NCBI GenBank assembly: GCA_021772075.1
Contig: JAETNQ010000027.1
Location: 1-51,598 of the forward strand
Reading direction: 5' to 3'
From: Lachnospiraceae bacterium
GTDB taxonomy: Bacteria > Bacillota > Clostridia > Lachnospirales > Lachnospiraceae
Length of the DNA stretch: 51,598 bases
The translations under genes were made by a program, and so were the position numbers. The notes under the pieces were generated by a model that had not been told where the DNA came from, did no database searches, and was given only the letters and a program-made list of their open reading frames with translations. This document shows positions 41,501 through 50,323 of the stretch, piece by piece. Each line of letters starts with the position of its first letter. Positions within the stretch are counted from its first letter, which is position 1.

Positions 41501-42858
41501 AGGAACCTTTGGCAGGGGTAACTTTTGCTTTGTACCAGTGGGACGGCGAAAAGAATAAGCGTGGTCTGCTTTTTGCCCAAGGATCGACCGACGGGGAAGG
41601 CAAACTTTCGTTCAAAGTATCTCCCAACACAACCTATGAGCTGGTAGAAACAGAAGGTCTGCCAGGATATGACAGCAAGATTTGCTGGACACAGCTTCCG
41701 GCCAGTGTGGAGGAAACAGAACAGGGGCTTCTTATGACAGCGGGAGCGGCAAGATCCGAAATAAAGCTGGAATTGGAGAATAAGCCCCATGCGGCTGATC
41801 TTGTATTCCGGCTGTTCAACGGATCGGGTATTCCGATGGCCGGGGAAAAAGTAGAGTTATTTGTATCGGATCCATCGGTGGAGACAGCTCCGGTTCCTGA
41901 TGCAGAAGCGGTGGTTTCCGCAGATGGGACAGTCAGGTTTTCCGATATGCGCCGGGGAATGTCATATTTTATCCGGCAGCCAGGCGGTGAAATCTTTACC
42001 ATAGAAATACCTCTTGACACAGGGGAAAAACCTAGAATCAAATGGCCGGACGGCACGGAAGCCATACTTACTGAAGATTTCCAAATGACAGGCTTTATAA
42101 CACCGGACCGGCAATGGGAATTGACAGTCATGAAGGTGGGGGATGAAGGAACAATACCGCTGTCCGGCGCAGAATTCGGGTTGTATGCAGAAAAGGAATG
42201 TCAGACTTTGCTTCAAAAAGCATCCAGCGGCTTGGATGGAACGCTTATTTTTGCAGGACTAATGAAAGGGCAGAAATATTGGCTGAAAGAGAAGGCAGCA
42301 CCCCCGGGTTACCGGTTGAATACTGCCATTTACGAGATTGACGAAGAAAATCTATTTATAACAATATCGAATATAGCAAAAACTACGCCAGAAGCGCCTG
42401 GCGAACCGGAAAACCCTGGAACCAACGATAAACCGGAAACACCGGATAGACCAGGAACGCCCGGCGGGCCAGAGCTTCCAGATAAGCCAGAAACACCTGG
42501 CAAACCGGACATACCGGATCAGTCGGGGATACCCGGCAGACCGGGAACTCCAGGACAGCCTGGAACGCCCGATGAATCGGGAACGCCGAACCAGCCAGGG
42601 GAATCTGGCAAACCAGAAACCTCAGAGAACGGCAAACCGGAGATTTCGGATAGTTCTATAGACCCAGGCCAAGAGTTTTCTGGCGGCGGGGAAAATACGG
42701 ACAGTTCCGAAATCTCTGAGATGTCGGGTAACTCCGGCAGTCCGAAGACGGGAAACAATACTTACTGGTTACTGGCAGTTGTTTTGCTGTTAGGGGTGTT
42801 GTTGGCGGTTATGACGCTTTATTCTTTTATAACAGGGAGGAAACATGGAAAGAAATAG
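38599..42858 (+). CDS. large cell-wall-anchored adhesin with SpaA-type domains
   Basis: A protein of about 1,419 residues with a signal peptide (KRCFLTLFLLIAFCPMQTAA). A tandem of beta-sandwich adhesin domains follows (residues about 190-940; segments like WTVTINPHKAYLKSGTFIDN and EVLINPFGLSLPEKPSLADT). Next come a Gly-run linker and two SpaA/prealbumin-like domains (VKTDMENKEPLAGVTFALYQ; VMKVGDEGTIPLSGAEFGLY), then a Pro-rich repeat spacer. The C-terminal sorting signal is SPKTG at 1381-1385 with a membrane helix and basic tail. It should be attached to the wall by the sortase encoded next, which overlaps by 14 bases. SpaA domains often form internal isopeptide bonds. GAGG before 38599 favours that ATG over the one at 38581. 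Confidence 0.88.
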   Translation: MKLKRCFLTLFLLIAFCPMQTAAEEEGAKLSKIAVFKNIELYFAGDGGQGIGEKIQDRDWIGKDKQLMLYYQYEIPENMLSEIQAGTEYFLEVSPHLVLADLGGGSPLMIETEDGEEQFGTIYADGSRAWVVFLPNADGSGTVLSEYGGIKNAFFYLNCHRAGAVPSGELPIEGQNNLYAIKFENNTQLIFGYAEDEAAKTRAWMDKDGSLSGKTISWTINYMPWQNPSGNEEITESTPFELQDTIDTSLHRYVENSVTIDGNPVPDSSSRDNIPEGAEAYVIVEAPEDGDGAVLTLTFGGTKFGAGNATQGSPAQPLHIGYETIVKDELLLPGKEGSQEIANEAALFAGMDGTFRKLDIGIRKMVSVPQPEWVTKTGTTTRHTDGTGAITEWTIAFSPNGFEFTKDHALTLHDRLPAGSTLVSNSVMVNGIQVSAVEEADNSFTVSPIEAAGQPVEITYQTSISEDMYQSGTSLGDNTAWFTFLYNGTDYETPQAVTPVGSGDGSGSSGTATIVKSNGGYREADRTIPWTVTINPHKAYLKSGTFIDNLGIVGGNCHVEGHMCGLALANGAEDVKILINGQPPSETEKNLVKLTYDRQILTVEAGEIGAQTITLQFVTRVCDPCIFANNTVNKPLKNIVSTENMVLGNQSDNGYSASAESTVTVNTSVLAKKEPVYDYAAKRMKWAVEVDASGLSMEDIVLTDILPAGFTYADGSISVEPEIPDASAVVSGQELTIILGAVTEKTMVTFDTEVDPEAAGFSSNEAVRVVNEIEMNGAADGVVFVEVSDTVEKSFANHGLVKRSNVDNGQELIQYEVLINPFGLSLPEKPSLADTLDRRLQLDTDTLYFYKADVSGTTVNKDQKPKYTKQDGGQALKVSSYDPATNSFTVQLPVEAGSRDAYVLAYTADIIERQQDAYSNSVRFEGGSVFLGGNKNNSAAVSGGGGGGGGVAARKAGIAIVKTDMENKEPLAGVTFALYQWDGEKNKRGLLFAQGSTDGEGKLSFKVSPNTTYELVETEGLPGYDSKICWTQLPASVEETEQGLLMTAGAARSEIKLELENKPHAADLVFRLFNGSGIPMAGEKVELFVSDPSVETAPVPDAEAVVSADGTVRFSDMRRGMSYFIRQPGGEIFTIEIPLDTGEKPRIKWPDGTEAILTEDFQMTGFITPDRQWELTVMKVGDEGTIPLSGAEFGLYAEKECQTLLQKASSGLDGTLIFAGLMKGQKYWLKEKAAPPGYRLNTAIYEIDEENLFITISNIAKTTPEAPGEPENPGTNDKPETPDRPGTPGGPELPDKPETPGKPDIPDQSGIPGRPGTPGQPGTPDESGTPNQPGESGKPETSENGKPEISDSSIDPGQEFSGGGENTDSSEISEMSGNSGSPKTGNNTYWLLAVVLLLGVLLAVMTLYSFITGRKHGKK

Positions 42859-43672
42859 GCTGTTTCAGTTTTTTTATCTTGTTGTTTGGGCAGCTTTTCT
42901 TGTTTCTTGCGCGGTTCTTGGCATTCGGCTTATGGAACTGGAGGAAGGGGATTCATTTTATAGAAAAATGGGGAAAACGGCAGGAAGTTTATCTGCCGTT
43001 TCCTCCTGTCCTATGCAGCCGGCGGCAGCCGATGTTCGGCCGATAGGTTCAGGGTACTTTGGGCTGGATGCGGTTACGTCCGAATTGTCGGAACTTTCTC
43101 TCCGTGTTTCCCGGGTATCCATAGAATATCCGGATATTGCCGCATGGCTTTGCATTCCTGGGACATCGGTGGACTATCCTGTTATGCTTGGCGTGGATAA
43201 CCAATTTTACCTTGACCATCTGCCGGACGGAAAGAACCATGTGCTTGGCAGTTTGTTTCTGGATTACCGTTCCCATTGGAATAGTCTCCATGGAACTGGC
43301 TTCGATGGAAATAGCCCTCATCTGATCGTCTATGGGCATAGCGGATCGGGCGGAAGAATGTTCGGCATGCTGAAACAATATGAATTGCAGGATTTTTACC
43401 GGGAACATAAAGTGGTTATCATAGCCGCGCCGGAAGCGGCATATGTATGTCCGATTTTTTCAGTGCGGCGGGTGGAAGCGGAAGGAGATGCCTATTTGTT
43501 GGAATTTGAAGACAACGATGCTTTGATGAGTTATGCCTGTCGGGCAGCGGAGGAATCGCTTTACCCGATCGATGTCTGTTTGGACCATATGGCAGGAATC
43601 TTGACGTTATCCACCTGTACCGGACGGGGCGGCCAACGGTTGGTCGTACAGGCCATATTGCCGCAGGAATGA
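42845..43672 (+). CDS. srtB: class B sortase
   Basis: This 275-residue protein has an N-terminal membrane anchor (FFYLVVWAAFLVSCAVLGIR) and a sortase B domain. Catalytic residues are visible as H165 (VYGHSGSG), C258 (TLSTCTG) and R265. The LCIPGTSVDYPVM and FLDYRSHWN segments are typical of class B. It should cleave the adhesin at SPKTG between Thr and Gly and link it to the peptidoglycan. Most class B enzymes use NPQTN-like signals, whereas this dedicated pair uses a (S/N)PxTG form seen in clostridial class B systems. The ATG lies inside the adhesin gene end, after GGGAGG. Confidence 0.9.
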   Translation: MERNRLFQFFYLVVWAAFLVSCAVLGIRLMELEEGDSFYRKMGKTAGSLSAVSSCPMQPAAADVRPIGSGYFGLDAVTSELSELSLRVSRVSIEYPDIAAWLCIPGTSVDYPVMLGVDNQFYLDHLPDGKNHVLGSLFLDYRSHWNSLHGTGFDGNSPHLIVYGHSGSGGRMFGMLKQYELQDFYREHKVVIIAAPEAAYVCPIFSVRRVEAEGDAYLLEFEDNDALMSYACRAAEESLYPIDVCLDHMAGILTLSTCTGRGGQRLVVQAILPQE

Positions 43673-43744
43673 AAAACTCTGCTGAAATTATCGTACTATT
43701 GTCCTGCAATATGTGATATAATGAAACATGCTGATGTTAAGCAT

Positions 43745-43771
43745 AGCCGCTTGGCTTGTTGCTCGCGGGAA
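43745..43771 (-). repeat. second copy of the 27-base dispersed repeat
   Basis: On the minus strand this reads TTCCCGCGAGCAACAAGCC and eight more bases, matching 27291-27317 at 25 of 27 positions. It contains the small palindrome AGCC/GGCT. The interval 43673-43954 holds no gene besides this repeat. Confidence 0.6.
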
Positions 43772-43954
43772 CAAAAAGTAACTTTGAGAAATGGTACAGA
43801 TCGCAGGTTATCGGGACTGGTTCGTCATTGCATTTGCACATTCTTTATGATAAGTTAAAAAAGTTAGTAAATGATGGAATGATAAAATAACTATTTTTTG
43901 CAGATAATGCCATGTCGGTACTTGCAGAGGGATACGAGAGGAAAGAGATTTGGT

Positions 43955-46009
43955 ATGAAGAAAAAAAGTATTTTTAAGCAGATGCTGATTCCTATGACGG
44001 CAGTGATTTGCCTGCTTGCAGCGATGATTTTGACGATATTTATGACTGCTTATGAAAAGGATGTCTATTCGAGGAACCAGGATATTTCAGATCTGCTGGC
44101 AGGGGAAATAGAAGTATTTATGGACGGTGCATACAGCGTGAATGAGGAACTGGCGGAAAACCCCAGCATTCTGACAATGGATACGGAGATACAGACTTCT
44201 ATTCTGGCGCAGTGCGTTGCGAGAAATACTTATCTGGAGCAGATATATATACAAGGAACGGACGGCATGCAGACCGGGCGCTCCCAGGGAGAACTGGCAG
44301 ACCGGTCTACGAGATGGTGGTTTATACAGACTATGTCGGAGAAGAAGCCGTTCATATCGAAATCTTATTATTCCGTTGCTACGGGGATGCCTTGCGCTTC
44401 TATTTTTTTCCCTATGTACCAAGGAGAAGAACTGGTGGGTATCTATGCGGCGGATATGAAACTGGATTTTTTGCAGAACCTGATCGGAGAGTATTCCCGG
44501 GAAGAAGATGGGAGAATATCTTTTGTGATCGATGGGGAGGGCGTCGTAGTGGCGCACCCTGAGGCGCAGCAGATCGAGGAGCAGTACAATTACCGGGATA
44601 TGGTAAGGACTGTTTCGTTAAAGGATGAAACAGGGGCTGTAAAAACGGATGCGGACGGAAATATTATTACGGAACAGATTCCGCTGGCAGTTTCGGAAGA
44701 ATTCGGGCAGATGATCGGGGAGGTAATGAAGGGAAACAGCGGCAGCAGGAAAATTTCTTACGAAGGGGAGACTTATTATGCCAGTTATACGGCAATTTCC
44801 CTGAAAGGAGAGTCCGATTCCTGGTCGCTGGTTACATTGCATAAAAAAAGCGCTGCCATGGCGACGGTCAATGGGATGCTGAAAGCGGCGGCCGCTATTT
44901 TGGCGGTCGGCGTGGGGATAGCGCTCTGCGTGATGGCCGTTCTTGTCCGCAGGCTGACCAGGCCGCTGACGGCCATTACCGGATTGATCGGGGAAGCGGC
45001 GGAAGGGGATTTTTCCATACGGGCCGAGGAAGAAAGCGGGAACGAAGTAGGGCTTCTGGCGGGAAGCTTTAATACTATGGCAGGAAAAATTTCCGGTATT
45101 TTGGGCAGAATTATGGCTTGCGCGCGAGAATTGGCAAGATGTTCCGGCAAGCTGCAGGATATCGAAGCCAATATGGGAGTTATCGGCGCATCGCTGAAGG
45201 AAATAGCGACGGGAACAGTGGAACAGACAGAAGATGTAAGCCGGGTCGTGGATAAGATGGAGGATATGGAGAATGATTTTAAGGAATTGAAGGACAAAAG
45301 CGGGATTTTGCTTGACGAAGCAAAAAATGCGATCAATTCCGGCAGGAAGGGGGAAGAAAGCATCCAGGAGCTGAAGAAGCAGAATAAGCATGTGGAACAG
45401 AAGGTGGAGCTATCCTATCAAAGAATCAAGGCGCTGGAGGCTTATTCCGAAAAGATTGCGGACATTGTGGACACTATCAGCGATATTTCTTCGGAAACAG
45501 AGCTTTTATCCTTGAATGCCAGTATCGAAGCGGCCAGGGCGGGAGAGGCTGGAAGGGGGTTTGTGGTAGTAGCGGAATCTATTGGCAGACTTGCTGCGGA
45601 TTCCACATCCGCCACGGGGAACATTGAGAAAATTATTGCGGAACTGTGCCAGGAGATTGAAACGACGGTTTTTGATATTGAAAAAGTAAAAAGCTCTATG
45701 ATGGTGCAGATGGAGGCTGCACAGAAAGTAGAGGAGATATTTGGGAGCTATCAGGAAATGGCGGATCGGACGGGCAGTTCGGCAAATGCGATTGACGGGC
45801 TGATTGCAGAAATGTATGAAATCGACCATGCGGTTATCCATGCGGTACAGAGGATACGCGATGTTTCACAGAATACGGAAAATCTGTCCGGCGAATTGAT
45901 TGCATCCTTGGACGAGGAACTTAAGAATATCCGCGATGAAGTCGGCAGCCTTACGGAAATTTCCGGGGGTCTGGAACAGGAGATGAAGAATTTTAAAATA
46001 AGCGGCTGA
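43955..46009 (+). CDS. methyl-accepting chemotaxis protein with Cache sensor
   Basis: A protein of about 684 residues with an N-terminal membrane segment (IPMTAVICLLAAMILTIFM) and an extracytoplasmic double-Cache-like sensor at about 40-300 (DRSTRWWFIQTMSEKKPFIS, GMPCASIFFPMY). A second membrane segment near 310 and a HAMP domain (RRLTRPLTAITGLIGEAAEG) follow. The MCP signalling hairpin has its tip around [20 protein letters not shown]. It should pass ligand signals to CheA-CheW and flagella. The start at 43955 fits a normal MCP N-terminus. The ligand is unknown; this Cache type often binds amino acids or organic acids. No che genes are in the window. Confidence 0.88.
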   Translation: MKKKSIFKQMLIPMTAVICLLAAMILTIFMTAYEKDVYSRNQDISDLLAGEIEVFMDGAYSVNEELAENPSILTMDTEIQTSILAQCVARNTYLEQIYIQGTDGMQTGRSQGELADRSTRWWFIQTMSEKKPFISKSYYSVATGMPCASIFFPMYQGEELVGIYAADMKLDFLQNLIGEYSREEDGRISFVIDGEGVVVAHPEAQQIEEQYNYRDMVRTVSLKDETGAVKTDADGNIITEQIPLAVSEEFGQMIGEVMKGNSGSRKISYEGETYYASYTAISLKGESDSWSLVTLHKKSAAMATVNGMLKAAAAILAVGVGIALCVMAVLVRRLTRPLTAITGLIGEAAEGDFSIRAEEESGNEVGLLAGSFNTMAGKISGILGRIMACARELARCSGKLQDIEANMGVIGASLKEIATGTVEQTEDVSRVVDKMEDMENDFKELKDKSGILLDEAKNAINSGRKGEESIQELKKQNKHVEQKVELSYQRIKALEAYSEKIADIVDTISDISSETELLSLNASIEAARAGEAGRGFVVVAESIGRLAADSTSATGNIEKIIAELCQEIETTVFDIEKVKSSMMVQMEAAQKVEEIFGSYQEMADRTGSSANAIDGLIAEMYEIDHAVIHAVQRIRDVSQNTENLSGELIASLDEELKNIRDEVGSLTEISGGLEQEMKNFKISG

Positions 46010-46078
46010 CGGTAACATCGGCAGCAATGTACATGTATTTTTTAGGGGAAGGGGTTAACGCTGGGAGAGGAGTAAGGC

Positions 46079-47995
46079 ATGAAGACGCTGAAAGAGATCA
46101 TCAGAACATATATGGCAGTGATTTCATTTGTTCTGATGGTGGTGATATTGGTTATTATCGGCAGCATAGAAATATTGAATGAACAAAGAAGAGCCAAGGA
46201 TAATGCATCGCAGGTGTTTCGCCAGATTGAGCAGAAATTAAAGGAGAATGAGGAAGAGATTGAGGAAATCAGGGAAGAATACAGCAGAACCTGTTTGCAT
46301 AACGTAGAAATGATTGCGTATATGCTTCAGATTGACCCTTCTGCAGCAGACGATATGGAAACATTAAAACAAATCGCGAAATGGATGGAAGTGGACGAAA
46401 TTCATATTTTTGATACGAGCGGACGTATTTATGCGGGAACATGTCCTGAGTATTATGGTTATACTTTTGATTCCGGAGAACAGATGAATTTTTTTAAACC
46501 TATGCTGGAGGACAGAAGCCTGGAACTGGTACAGGAGGTTATGCCTAATACGGCGGAGGGTAAAATGATGCAGTACTCGGCGGTATGGAGCAAGAACGGG
46601 GAATTCATTGTGCAGGCGGGTATGGAACCCGTTCGTTTTACACAGGCTATGGCAAACAATGAACTGTCCTATATATTTGGCCTTCTGAAGATCGATCCGG
46701 CAGTGGATTATTATGCGATTGATGGGGAAAGCAGGGAGATCGTGGGCGCGACGGATTTGGAAAGCGTCGGCAGAAAAGCGGAAGATATCGGGTTTCGGTT
46801 TGACGATATATTAGCAGATGGAAACGGGTTCCATGAAAAAGTAAACGGCATCGAATCCTTTTGTGTATTTCGGCAGATCGGTACGATTTATGTGGGGCGG
46901 ATTATGCCGAATAGTGTGATTTACCAGCGGATTCCGGGAAATATGTTCTTTTTGGCTCTCGGATTGCTGCTGATCGTATGTATTCTGTCATTTACCATGA
47001 TATGGTGCATGGACAAATACGTGGTCAATGGAATATATGGCGCAAACGAGAAACTCGGCAGGATTGCGGGAGGAAATCTTGACGAAGCGGTGGATATTCG
47101 AAACAGCGTAGAATTTTCCGAGTTATCCGATTATATTAATAATATGGTAAGAAGCCTTTTGAATAATAATAAGAAAATGTCTTATGTCCTCAGCAAGACC
47201 AATATGTATATAGGGGTATATGAATACCATGAAGAGATGCAAAAAGTCCGTTTTACGGAATATATTCCAAGGATATTCTCCCTGAGCGATGAAAAAGCAG
47301 AACAACTGGCTTCCGATTACCATCTGTTCAGGGAGTTCATGAAGGAAATTTTTAACAATCCGGTTCCGCAGGAACAGGGAATTTACAGTTTTCACGGAGA
47401 GTGCATGAGATATGTAAAGCTGGAAGAGATCGAGGAGGAAAACGGGGTATTCGGTGTTGCTATTGATGTGACCGAGGAAATTACCAAACGTAAGAAAATA
47501 GAGGAGGAAAGAGATATGGATCCGTTGACGGGATTGTATAACCGGCGCGGGCTGGAAGCCCAGCTGGCAGAACTGGTTGACGAGCCTGAGAAATTGTGTT
47601 ATTGTGCAATGGTAGTGGCAGATGCCGACGGATTAAAAGAAATTAACGATACATATGGACACGAAAAGGGAGATGTCTATCTGCAAAAAATTGCGGATAT
47701 GATTCATTCGGTCGGCGCGGATAAAAGCATTGTTGCAAGGCAGGGAGGCGATGAATTTGTATTGTTCCTTTATGGATATGAAGAAGAACGGGAACTGAGG
47801 GAAGCGCTTCAAATGCTGGATTTTATTCGGAAACACTGCCTTGGATATTTGGAGGACGGCTTAAGAATTCCGCTTAGTTTTTCTTTTGGCTATAGTTTGG
47901 GTTGCCAAAAACTGGATTATTCGGAAATGCTAAAGGAAGCGGATGCAAAAATGTATGAAGATAAGAGGGGAAGAAAAAAGGGAAAAGTAAGGTGA
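46079..47995 (+). CDS. membrane diguanylate cyclase with Cache-like sensor
   Basis: The 638-residue protein has a membrane segment at about 12-30, an extracytoplasmic sensor (about 35-285), a second membrane segment (FFLALGLLLIVCILSFTMIW), a HAMP-like linker, a PAS-like segment at about 360-475 and a GGDEF domain at about 480-630. The active site GGDEF is at 556-560, preceded by DPLTGLYNRRGLEAQ. It should make c-di-GMP. The inhibitory RxxD site is not present at the expected place (Ala547 and Ser550), so product inhibition through that site is unlikely. It follows the chemoreceptor gene by 69 bases. Confidence 0.88.
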   Translation: MKTLKEIIRTYMAVISFVLMVVILVIIGSIEILNEQRRAKDNASQVFRQIEQKLKENEEEIEEIREEYSRTCLHNVEMIAYMLQIDPSAADDMETLKQIAKWMEVDEIHIFDTSGRIYAGTCPEYYGYTFDSGEQMNFFKPMLEDRSLELVQEVMPNTAEGKMMQYSAVWSKNGEFIVQAGMEPVRFTQAMANNELSYIFGLLKIDPAVDYYAIDGESREIVGATDLESVGRKAEDIGFRFDDILADGNGFHEKVNGIESFCVFRQIGTIYVGRIMPNSVIYQRIPGNMFFLALGLLLIVCILSFTMIWCMDKYVVNGIYGANEKLGRIAGGNLDEAVDIRNSVEFSELSDYINNMVRSLLNNNKKMSYVLSKTNMYIGVYEYHEEMQKVRFTEYIPRIFSLSDEKAEQLASDYHLFREFMKEIFNNPVPQEQGIYSFHGECMRYVKLEEIEEENGVFGVAIDVTEEITKRKKIEEERDMDPLTGLYNRRGLEAQLAELVDEPEKLCYCAMVVADADGLKEINDTYGHEKGDVYLQKIADMIHSVGADKSIVARQGGDEFVLFLYGYEEERELREALQMLDFIRKHCLGYLEDGLRIPLSFSFGYSLGCQKLDYSEMLKEADAKMYEDKRGRKKGKVR

Positions 47996-48038
47996 CGGTA
48001 AAAGGCAAAAAAGGTTTGCGGAAAAAGGAGGGATGGCG

Positions 48039-48263
48039 ATGGGGAAATTATTTGATTATGCGGATAAGTATTTGGAAAAAAGCAGCTGGAAGGATTTGGC
48101 GATAATAAAGGTTTGTCTTTTTTCCATAGGGATTTTAGCCGGGATGCGGATACCTGAGAGGAATAGGAAACGGGCGGGAAATATCGCCGCCATTGTTTTT
48201 TTGGCGACATATATCCCGCTTATGGCTAAATTTTTTGCAGTGGTTATGGAGGAAGAGCAGTAG
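48039..48263 (+). CDS. small membrane protein (74 aa)
   Basis: A short protein with two hydrophobic segments (about residues 22-36, IIKVCLFSIGILAGM, and 47-68, IAAIVFLATYIPLMAKFFAV) joined by a basic loop PERNRKRAG. GGAGGGATG lies just before the start chosen at 48039. It sits between the GGDEF gene and a chemoreceptor, so it is likely co-transcribed with them. Similar small proteins are annotated in Lachnospiraceae only as permease-like; no function is known to me. Confidence 0.65.
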   Translation: MGKLFDYADKYLEKSSWKDLAIIKVCLFSIGILAGMRIPERNRKRAGNIAAIVFLATYIPLMAKFFAVVMEEEQ

Positions 48264-48352
48264 AACTCGGGTCTGAGGGGATTTTAGAAAGCAGAGGGTT
48301 TTGAAAAATAGATGGATAAGGGCCGCAAGTGACTGGAAAGGAAAATGGGATA

Positions 48353-50227
48353 ATGAAAAAAAATTTTACGAGACGTCTTTCGATGTATATGTTGGCAGCT
48401 TTTTTGGTGACGATCATCTCTGTATTTATACTTCAGACAGTCGTAAGCCAGAGAAGCAATACAGCATCAAGTGCTGCGAAACTGGAAAGCGTAAAAGAAA
48501 AGTTGGCGGGAAATGCAGAGAGCATTAAAAACCTTACGGAGAATCTGAGCCAGGATAATCTGGCGAAAACAAGAGCCTTTGCGGATATGATTGCCGCAGA
48601 CCGGTCTATAGTGAAAGACAAGGATAGACTGAATGAAGTCAAAGACAGGCTGATGGTAAACGAGCTTCATGTCATTGATGCAGACGGGATTATAACCGAA
48701 AGCACGATAGATGCCTACATTGGGTTCGATATGAAGAGCGGCGAACAGTCAAACGCATTTATGGTAATCGTGGATGATCCCTCGATTGAGATCGTGCAGG
48801 AACCTCAGAGAAATGTGGCAGAGGGCGTGGTGATGCAGTATATCGGAGTGGCAAGAAAGGATGCTCCCGGGCTCGTGCAGGTGGGCGTACGCCCGGAAGT
48901 CTTGGAAAATATGCTTTCCGGTACGGAAATAGATGTGGTCTTAAAAGATATCGATTTTGGCGAGAAAGGATATATTTATGCCATTGATAAAGAAAATGGG
49001 CAGATACTGGCACATAAAAATGAGACGCTGATCGGAACATCCGCTGTGGATGCAGGATTTCCGGCAGAGCTTATTGGAAGAGGAAGGGCAGTCATCGATG
49101 GAACAAGAGGCTATTATCAGGCAGAGGAATGCGAAGGCTGGATTATCGGTACTTTTATGCCGGCAGGGGAATATTATGCGGAAAGGAATAACCAGACGCT
49201 TGTAGTATTATTTAGTATGGCTGTTATTTTTGGATTGCTGCTATTTATGATCGACCGTATGGTAGATGATAAAATTGTCCGTGGAATCAATCAAATTACA
49301 GATTCCATGAAAGGAATCGCGGGAGGAAATTTCGAAATCCGCGTGGATGTAAAGGGAAATCCGGAATTCATACAGCTTTCCGGCAGTATTAATAAAATGG
49401 TGGAAAGCATCTGCCAAGAAATGGAAGAGAATGAAAAGCTGCTGGAGCAGCAGAAAGAGGATGTGGAAAATAACAAGATTCTGATTCAGAATGTCAAAGA
49501 TGCCTGCATGGATTTGAACCGTGTATCGGTAGAAACTCTGGAAAGCGCGGATCATATTTATAATGGAACCGGCGAGCAGGAAAGGGCAGTGGAAGATCTG
49601 AAACAGATTATGGGCCAGTTGACGCAGGAGTTGAACAACAGCGTGGAAGTTTCTGGAAATGTGGTGACAGAAACCGAAGAAACGACGGAAAAGATCGTTT
49701 ATACCCAGTCCCAGATGGAATTGCTGAAAGGATCTATGCAAAGGATCAGCGATATGTCGGTAGAAATTGGGAAAATTATCGACGAGATCAATTCCATTGC
49801 GCAACAGACCAATATGCTTTCTTTGAATGCATCGATTGAAGCTGCCAGGGCAGGAGAAATGGGAAAAGGTTTTGCGGTCGTGGCAACGCAGGTAGGGGAA
49901 CTGGCGGCAAGGAGCGCGCAGGCGGCGAAAGAAACTTATGAGCTGATTACCAATTCTATTCATGCGGTAGAGGAAGGAAAAGAAATTACGGACCGGACGG
50001 CGGAAGCCTTCGGCGTGGTAGTAAAGAATATGGAGATGGCAAGCAATGACGTGGAAAAAGTTACCGATATGGTAAGAGGAAATGTAGGAATTGTAACGAA
50101 TGCGGTCAGCCAGATCGGGCGCATTTCCGATGTGGTGGAACGGAACGTGGAGATTTCCCATAATACCAAACAGGCATCTTCCAATATGGCGGATATTACC
50201 GGGAAGTTATTGGAAATCGTGGAATAG
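48353..50227 (+). CDS. methyl-accepting chemotaxis protein, second copy
   Basis: A protein of about 624 residues with an N-terminal membrane segment ([20 protein letters not shown]) and an extracytoplasmic sensor at about 35-275 ([40 protein letters not shown]). A second membrane segment ([20 protein letters not shown]), a HAMP domain and the MCP hairpin ([20 protein letters not shown]) follow. The sensor shares the layout SGEQ-N-F...D-x-S-E-QE...N-AEG-MQY with the GGDEF protein at 46079, so the two sensors are probably related and may bind the same ligand. AAAGGA precedes the ATG. Confidence 0.88.
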   Translation: MKKNFTRRLSMYMLAAFLVTIISVFILQTVVSQRSNTASSAAKLESVKEKLAGNAESIKNLTENLSQDNLAKTRAFADMIAADRSIVKDKDRLNEVKDRLMVNELHVIDADGIITESTIDAYIGFDMKSGEQSNAFMVIVDDPSIEIVQEPQRNVAEGVVMQYIGVARKDAPGLVQVGVRPEVLENMLSGTEIDVVLKDIDFGEKGYIYAIDKENGQILAHKNETLIGTSAVDAGFPAELIGRGRAVIDGTRGYYQAEECEGWIIGTFMPAGEYYAERNNQTLVVLFSMAVIFGLLLFMIDRMVDDKIVRGINQITDSMKGIAGGNFEIRVDVKGNPEFIQLSGSINKMVESICQEMEENEKLLEQQKEDVENNKILIQNVKDACMDLNRVSVETLESADHIYNGTGEQERAVEDLKQIMGQLTQELNNSVEVSGNVVTETEETTEKIVYTQSQMELLKGSMQRISDMSVEIGKIIDEINSIAQQTNMLSLNASIEAARAGEMGKGFAVVATQVGELAARSAQAAKETYELITNSIHAVEEGKEITDRTAEAFGVVVKNMEMASNDVEKVTDMVRGNVGIVTNAVSQIGRISDVVERNVEISHNTKQASSNMADITGKLLEIVE

Positions 50228-50265
50228 ATGGGTTTGCATTGAGTATTGGTTTTGCAGACAAGAAC

Positions 50266-50300
50266 AGGAGGCTTGGAACGTTGGAAGCCTCCTTGTTTTA
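50266..50300. terminator. bidirectional terminator
   Basis: AGGAGGCTT (50266-50274) pairs perfectly with AAGCCTCCT (50285-50293), followed by TTGTTTT. It lies between the chemoreceptor and the convergent oxidoreductase and can serve both. Confidence 0.8.
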
Positions 50301-50323
50301 TGGATGAAACGGCAGGATTGCCG

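Noticed and set aside
42330-42758. Collagen-like Gly-Pro-Ser frames on the minus strand
   Set aside because: They are the reverse reading of the Pro-rich spacer of the adhesin, with no ribosome site of their own.
49241-50161. Minus-strand open frame of 306 codons opposite the second chemoreceptor
   Set aside because: Antisense to the conserved MCP signalling domain, with His/Phe-rich composition typical of shadow frames.
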